The position numbers and the translations under genes are program-made. Under the pieces are notes generated by a model. The model did no database searches, was not told where the DNA came from, and saw only the letters and a list, made by a program, of their open reading frames with translations. From Simonsiella sp051414845 (lineage in GTDB: Bacteria; Pseudomonadota; Gammaproteobacteria; Burkholderiales; Neisseriaceae): a stretch of 64,000 nucleotides of DNA. The DNA lies in assembly GCA_051414845.1 (NCBI GenBank), contig CP183313.1:1488001-1552000 (forward strand), written 5' to 3'. Shown one piece after another: positions 59,958-64,000 of the stretch. How positions within the stretch are numbered: position 1 is the first letter of the stretch; every line of letters begins with the position of its first letter.

Positions 59958-60074
59958 TGTCTAAGTTTTTTTCGTACGATGGGTGAATTATACGTTTTTT
60001 AGACAAAATAGCAAATATTTTTTATATTTTATGAAAAATTTATTATTTTTGTTTTATTTTTAGACAAAATGTCT
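59958..60074. promoter_or_regulatory. TTAGACA-repeat region upstream of HTH-leuA
   Basis: TGTCTAA (59958-59964), TTTTTAGACAAAAT (59996-60009) and TTTTTAGACAAAAT (60057-60070), the last continuing as the palindrome AGACAAAATGTCT. The region is very AT-rich with several possible -10 boxes. The three copies are candidate sites for the HTH protein. Confidence 0.55.
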
Positions 60075-60238
60075 TTTTCTTTTGAAGAATTCAATGATTC
60101 AATGAACAATTTTTATCCACCTTGGAATTAAAATGGCTATTGCCTACGTCATGTCAGTGCGTTGCCAATTATTTCTTTCTCATAAAAATACTTTATTTAA
60201 TCAAATATGAAAGTGACCAATTGTGCTTCTATTTTGTT

Positions 60239-60274
60239 TTTCAGGCTGCCTGAAACGTAGTTCAGCGTAGCTAA
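60239..60274. repeat. DUS-adjacent repeat, copy 5
   Basis: TTTCAGGCTGCCTGAAACGT then AGTTCAGCGTAGCTAAA. Confidence 0.6.
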
Positions 60275-60288
60275 ATAAACAATCTCAT

Positions 60289-60409
60289 CATTCCTGCGTA
60301 GGAGCGAATCCAACTTTCAACTTGGATAATTTCTGCTTAATGCTGAACATTCAATACATTAAATATCAATCCGTTTAGTTCGGCGTTAGATTCCCACCTA
60401 TGTGGGAAT
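60289..60409. repeat. dRS3-like inverted pair
   Basis: ATTCCCACCTATGTGGGAAT (60390-60409) matches the Neisseria dRS3 consensus ATTCCC-N8-GGGAAT exactly. A degenerate inverted copy, CATTCCTGCGTAGGAGCGAA, starts at 60289. The gap 59948-60512 otherwise holds only the leuA upstream region, one DUS and a terminator. Confidence 0.75.
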
Positions 60410-60469
60410 GACGGCGTAGTAAGTTTTGTAAAGATTTCAGGCTTATTCAGGTAATACATGACACAAGAC

Positions 60470-60496
60470 AAGCGACGAGATTGCTCTCGTCGCTTG
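60470..60496 (-). terminator. Terminator of Sel1-repeat gene
   Basis: AAGCGACGAG, six bases, CTCGTCGCTT, a perfect 10-bp stem 17 bp past the stop. On the minus strand it is followed by GTCTTGTGTC, with no clear T tract. Confidence 0.6.
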
Positions 60497-60512
60497 ATAT
60501 CAATATGGTTAT

Positions 60513-61067
60513 TCACACACCCATTTCATCCAATTGCGCCAGTGCCACTTGTGCGTCTGGATTGCCCAATTCCGCCGCTTTGTGCCACCAATGGCGCGCG
60601 TGAGCAAAGCGTTGTCCATTGGCGTACAACACGCCCATGTTAAATTGCGCGCCTGCGTGGTCTTGCAAGGCGGCGGCCTCAAACCAGTCGGCGGCGGTGT
60701 CGTTGTCTTTTTCTACACCTTCGCCATGGTGGTATGCCAAGCCTAAATTGTTTTGTGCGTCCGCGTCGCCTGCGTCGGCGGCTCGTCGCCACCAATCATT
60801 GGCTGCCTGAAAGTTGCCTTGTTGGCGCAAGATGTAGCCTAAATGTGTTTGCGCGTGCAGATTACCAGCTTGCGCGGATTGCTCACACCAATATTGCGCT
60901 TGCTCGGGATTTTCATCTGTGCCCAAACCGTTTTCGTACAAAATCGCTAAATTGTGCATGGCTTGGTTATTGCCGTTTTCGGCAAGTTTTTGCCATTCTT
61001 GCAATGCGGTGGCGAAGTCGCCTTGTTGATAGGCGATTAAGCCTGCGTCTTGTGTGGTTTCTGTCAT
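60513..61067 (-). CDS. Sel1/TPR-repeat protein
   Basis: The 184 residues hold about four Sel1 repeats: AMHNLAILYENGLGTDENPE, AQTHLGYILRQQGNFQAA, AQNNLGLAYHHGEGVEKDND and AQFNMGVLYANGQRFAHA. The third has the classic Sel1 pattern. It has no signal peptide, so it is cytosolic. Such proteins are protein-protein scaffolds; no partner is apparent. GNFQAAN is encoded by a DUS. TTCCTTT on the other strand gives AAAGGAA before the ATG. Confidence 0.88.
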   Translation of the reverse strand: MTETTQDAGLIAYQQGDFATALQEWQKLAENGNNQAMHNLAILYENGLGTDENPEQAQYWCEQSAQAGNLHAQTHLGYILRQQGNFQAANDWWRRAADAGDADAQNNLGLAYHHGEGVEKDNDTAADWFEAAALQDHAGAQFNMGVLYANGQRFAHARHWWHKAAELGNPDAQVALAQLDEMGV

Positions 61068-61191
61068 TTTTCTTTCCTTTTAGTGAGTTTGTTGTTATGA
61101 ACAGTTTTCAGGCTGCCTGAAAAGTGGTGTGAACTATATCACGCCTTGGCTTTTTCAGGCAGCCTGAAACTAGTCTTACATCAAATGATGG

Positions 61192-63581
61192 TTAAAAATC
61201 CATGCTTACCGACAAGGAAACGCTACGCGATGCACCTGCGTTTAAGTAACCATTTTTGCCATCGCCACCAATAGCTGCCCAGTATTTTTGATTGGTGACA
61301 TTATCTACGCGAGCGCGGAATGTTGCGTCATAACCTGCGATTTGCGTACGGTAACGTGCGCCAATGTCCCAGCGTGCCCAGCCTTTGACTTTGAGCGTGT
61401 TGGCGTGGTCGGCGTAGGCAGAGCCTGTGTAAGCAAGGCGCCGTATCTAAGGTTAAACCTTTGACTTTCGGTATATCCCATTCTGCACCAAGCGTGACTT
61501 GATGTTGATTGGTACCAATAACGCGCTTGCCTTCGGTTAGCTCGCTGCCTGTATGTTTTTTGTTTTGTATCTAATAAAACGACGCCACCAAGCAAACGCA
61601 CGCCTGGATAAGCTTCGCCGTATACATTCAATTCGGCACCCTGAAAGCGGTCTTTGCCATTTTCGCCCGCGATACCGTTGCGCGTGGCAATGCGTGGGCG
61701 TGAGGTGTGAAATAAAGATAAACCTGCGCCAAATCGTTCGCCTTGATATTTCACGCCCAGTTCTTTTTGTTTGGAAACATAGGGTTTAAGGGCTTCGCCA
61801 AAATTGCGCGCGGTTTTATCCGATGCGATTGCGCCTTGAGCGAGACTTTCTATGTAGTTGCCATAAACCGACCATTGCGGCGTTATGCGATATACCACGC
61901 CTAAACTTGGGCTGAGTCGATTTTTCTTGTACTGGCTATTTTGTAAACCTGTATTGTAGGCATAGCCTTCGGTTTGAATGCGTTGCCAGCGCGCGCCGAG
62001 TGTGAGCAATAATTTGTCGTCCAACGCGCTGATGGTGTCGCCTAAAACTAAGCCGTGTAAACGGGTACGATTGGTGGTTTGTGAGTCGCTTAATTGATTG
62101 CCAAATAAGGCATTACTACTATAAGTTGGCGTGTCGCGGTAAATCGGTTGATAAAGATTAGTCGCAAATGTGTTGCGATAGTCCATCACATATGCATTTT
62201 TGCGGTCTTGATAATACGCATTGCCCGCTAAAATCCAATCGTGTTTCAGGCTGAAACCTTATATATTGCCCCTTTGCAAAACCTTATTTAGTTATCTAAA
62301 AGAGCAAAATGTAGGGACTGGGTTTATCCCTGTTAAATAATCAAGTCATTGAAATATTTTAATATTGCTGAAATGAAAAGGGCTGGGATGAACCCAACCC
62401 CTACAAAATAGTGCGTTTTACAAAGTTTTCAGGCTGCCTGTTTGCAATTGTCCGCGTACACCCATTTCGCCTGTATGCACGATTTCTTTGCGTGTATTGT
62501 CAAAGCGGTATTGCATACCGTCGCCGCTCACATTTTTTAATGTCAAATTCGCCAAAGAATTCGTCTCTTTACTTTGACGAATATCATAAGCCGCATAAGC
62601 CGTTAATTTGTCAGAACAATCATGTTCAGCACGCACTGCGCCAAATACATCACGTTCATTAGAATATGTCCACGGTTGCGCCCAATTATGATTGCCATCA
62701 GGCGCATCGGGTACGGCTTGTATACCAGACAAAGTTACATTGGTTCTGGTTTCATCTAATTGATTGTTTTGGTAGCCAATATCCGCCGAAACGCGCGTAC
62801 GTTCGTTGCGCCAATCTAAACCCAAATGTGCCGCCCCCAAACGCGTTTACTCATCATCAATCGGCGTTTTGCCATCGTGATAAGTAGCATTCAAGCGCGC
62901 ACCAAATTCTTGGTTTTGCCCAAAACGACGAGCAATATCGGTCGCCAAATACCCGCCTTGTCCTGTGCCATAACCTGCGGTAACTCGTGCAATCCATTCA
63001 AACGGCGCACGTTTAGGCAACAAATTAATGCTGCCACCTGCCGCCACACCGCTCACGCTAGCGCCATTCAAAAACGACGACGCACCACGCAATACTTCCA
63101 CGCGTTCAAATAATTCCGAAGCAATGTATTGACGCGGCATTAAGCCGTACAAACCATTGAATTGCACATCATCTGAAGATGTTGGCAAGCCGCGAATAAT
63201 GTAGCTTTCCTGAAAATTGCCATAACCTCGTGCTACACGCACATTCAGGTCGTTTTGCAACACTTCGCCCACGCTACGCGCTTGTTTATCTTGAATTAAT
63301 TTATTGATATAGGCTATTGTTGCAAAAGGGTTTTCCAAATAGCTACGATTGCCTAACACGCCTGTACGCGCACCTTTTGCAACTTGCCCGCCCGCAAACG
63401 AATCAGGCAGCCCTGTTTTGAAAGCATCGGCACTGGGTACAACGCGAATCGTCGCCAATTCCGTCGCTTTTTCGCTTGCTGGAGGATTGGTAACAGCCGT
63501 TTCTGCGTTTGCCAACAAAGGAAAAGCGGCACTTAACGCCGCGCATAAAAGAGTAGGTTGTGAAACGCGTGAAAAATTCAT
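61192..63581 (-). pseudogene. TonB-dependent siderophore receptor, multiply disrupted
   Basis: The start is ATG 63581 (MNFSRVSQPTLL, signal ending LLANA). The plug domain (EVLQNDLNVRVARGYGNFQE; VEVLRGASSFLNG) and barrel are of the FhuA/FpvA type. Lesions in order are as follows. TAA at 62847-62849 (probably AAA). A 183-bp insertion, 62254-62436, flanked by TTTCAGGCTG; its removal restores GSLKHDW in frame. One base slip near 61550 (after DTKQK) and another near 61435 (around DTAP). The last frame ends MDF and TAA at 61192-61194, the usual terminal Phe. The gene cannot make an intact receptor. Confidence 0.9.
62254..62436. repeat. 183-bp insertion in the receptor pseudogene, containing a REP pair
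   Basis: It is bounded by the 10-bp direct repeat TTTCAGGCTG (62244-62253, 62427-62436), part of a DUS. Inside, GTAGGGACTGGGTTTATCCC (62311-62330) faces inverted GGGATGAACCCAACCCCTAC (62385-62404), a GTAG-headed REP pair. CCCCTTTGCAAAACC lies at one end. Confidence 0.8.
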
Positions 63582-63628
63582 GTTATTCTCCAACAAATTG
63601 GCGCGGATTATAATTAACTTATTAAACA

Positions 63629-63647
63629 AATAAGAATAATTATTGTC
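63629..63647 (-). promoter_or_regulatory. Fur box of the receptor gene
   Basis: AATAAGAATAATTATTGTC matches 14 of 19 positions of the Fur consensus GATAATGATAATCATTATC by my alignment. It lies about 50 bp upstream of the receptor ATG, so the gene was iron-repressed before it decayed. Confidence 0.7.
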
Positions 63648-63798
63648 AAACTTATTGCAAACAAATCACGTTTTTTGCTTATTGTATTTTTATGTTGAGC
63701 GAATGAGCGCAAAAGCCATTTCATTCGCACCATTCAGGCTGCCTGAAAACATGGATTTGTGGCATAATACGCGCCATTTTAAATTGTGGATGGAAATC

Positions 63799-64000
63799 AT
63801 GAGCGAGGCTTGTCAAGGCAATATTTTTATTGTGTCCGCCGCGTCGGGTACGGGCAAAACGACTTTGGTGTCGCGATTGGTGCAAAATCACGACCACATT
63901 CGCGTTTCTATTTCGCATACCACGCGCGCGCCGCGTGAGGGCGAGCAGCATGGCAAGCATTATTATTTTGTAGATATCGACCAATTTATGCGCTTGGTCG
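63799..64000 (+). CDS. gmk: Guanylate kinase, N-terminal part (runs off window)
   Basis: Gmk phosphorylates GMP to GDP. The 67 visible residues are MSEACQGNIFIVSAASGTGK and then TTLVSRL, with P-loop SGTGKTT, then VSISHTTRAPREGEQHGKHY, the GMP-binding region. ATG 63799 is preceded by GGATGGAA; an in-frame ATG at 63790 is possible. An upstream CATAAT (63763-63768) could be the -10. The Ala-Thr in SAASGTGKT replace the commoner Pro-Ala and are conservative. Confidence 0.95.
   Translation, partial: MSEACQGNIFIVSAASGTGKTTLVSRLVQNHDHIRVSISHTTRAPREGEQHGKHYYFVDIDQFMRLV

Noticed and set aside
60458..60746. Rightward frames over the Sel1-repeat gene
   Set aside because: They lie antisense to a well-supported Sel1-repeat protein and lack start signals.
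1..64000. CRISPR array
   Set aside because: The frequent repeat is the DUS; spacing is irregular and copies sit in genes and terminators in both orientations.
1..64000. tRNA or rRNA genes
   Set aside because: No cloverleaf with GGTTCRA and CCA-type ends or rRNA-like stretch was found in the gaps by eye; a tRNAscan run would settle this.

Overview
The window is a chromosome segment of a Neisseriaceae bacterium. The main evidence is the repeat TTCAGGCTGCCTGAA and its complement, scattered through almost every intergenic gap and many genes. This is the Simonsiella/Kingella/Alysiella-type DNA uptake sequence (DUS). The gene set fits: meso-DAP MurE, an mraZ-headed division cluster, HscA/Fdx, Dyp-type EfeB, a prmA/zinc-ribbon pair and ArgA. 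Species cannot be fixed by reading alone; one-sided DUS copies favour the Simonsiella-type form AGGCTGCCTGAA over the Kingella-type form AGGCAGCCTGAA. No rRNA, tRNA or CRISPR array was seen.

Layout. 1-6501: a decayed DNA phosphorothioation (Dnd) island. A possible HNH restriction gene and an XRE regulator run leftward. dndC, a small partner, dndD (split by an IS5-type element and an amber codon) and an FtsK-type ATPase (two stop codons) run rightward. Two 21-bp operators lie between the two arms. 6.6-13.5 kb: hemE, a membrane protein, tusA, a damaged I9-like lipoprotein, ferredoxin, bestrophin-like channel, rmlD-like and pseB-like sugar genes, mdh. 13.5-18.2 kb: rppH, then the efeUOB ferrous-iron uptake genes. 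18.3-26.8 kb: two RDD proteins, asd, an HExxH protein with a membrane partner, hscA, a secreted protein, and a MidA-type methyltransferase carrying an in-frame mobile repeat.

27.2-36 kb: the division/wall cluster mraZ-rsmH-ftsL-ftsI-murE-murF, loosened by inserted membrane genes, an 80-bp duplication of the murE tail, and a murE containing foreign in-frame sequence. The cluster stops after murF. 36-39.9 kb: small membrane proteins, glyS, an acyl-CoA thioesterase. 40.3-47.7 kb: an AT-rich locus with a 2118-residue Bap-type adhesin and an OmpA-family protein. 48-64 kb: VanZ-like, DUF533-type, surE, nlpD-like, msrAB, DUF2061, rsmB, prmA, a zinc-ribbon protein, argA, leuA (fused in frame to an upstream HTH domain), a Sel1-repeat protein, a wrecked TonB-dependent receptor with a Fur box, and the start of gmk.

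The repeats are as striking as the genes. They comprise DUS pairs acting as terminators, GTAG-headed REP hairpins in inverted pairs (BIME/REPIN architecture), dRS3-like sites, several inverted-repeat miniature elements (two of them inside coding sequence), and elements whose edges fall in the middle of a DUS. Five loci carry in-frame stop codons or frameshifts, so accessory functions (phosphorothioation, a siderophore receptor) appear to be decaying here.
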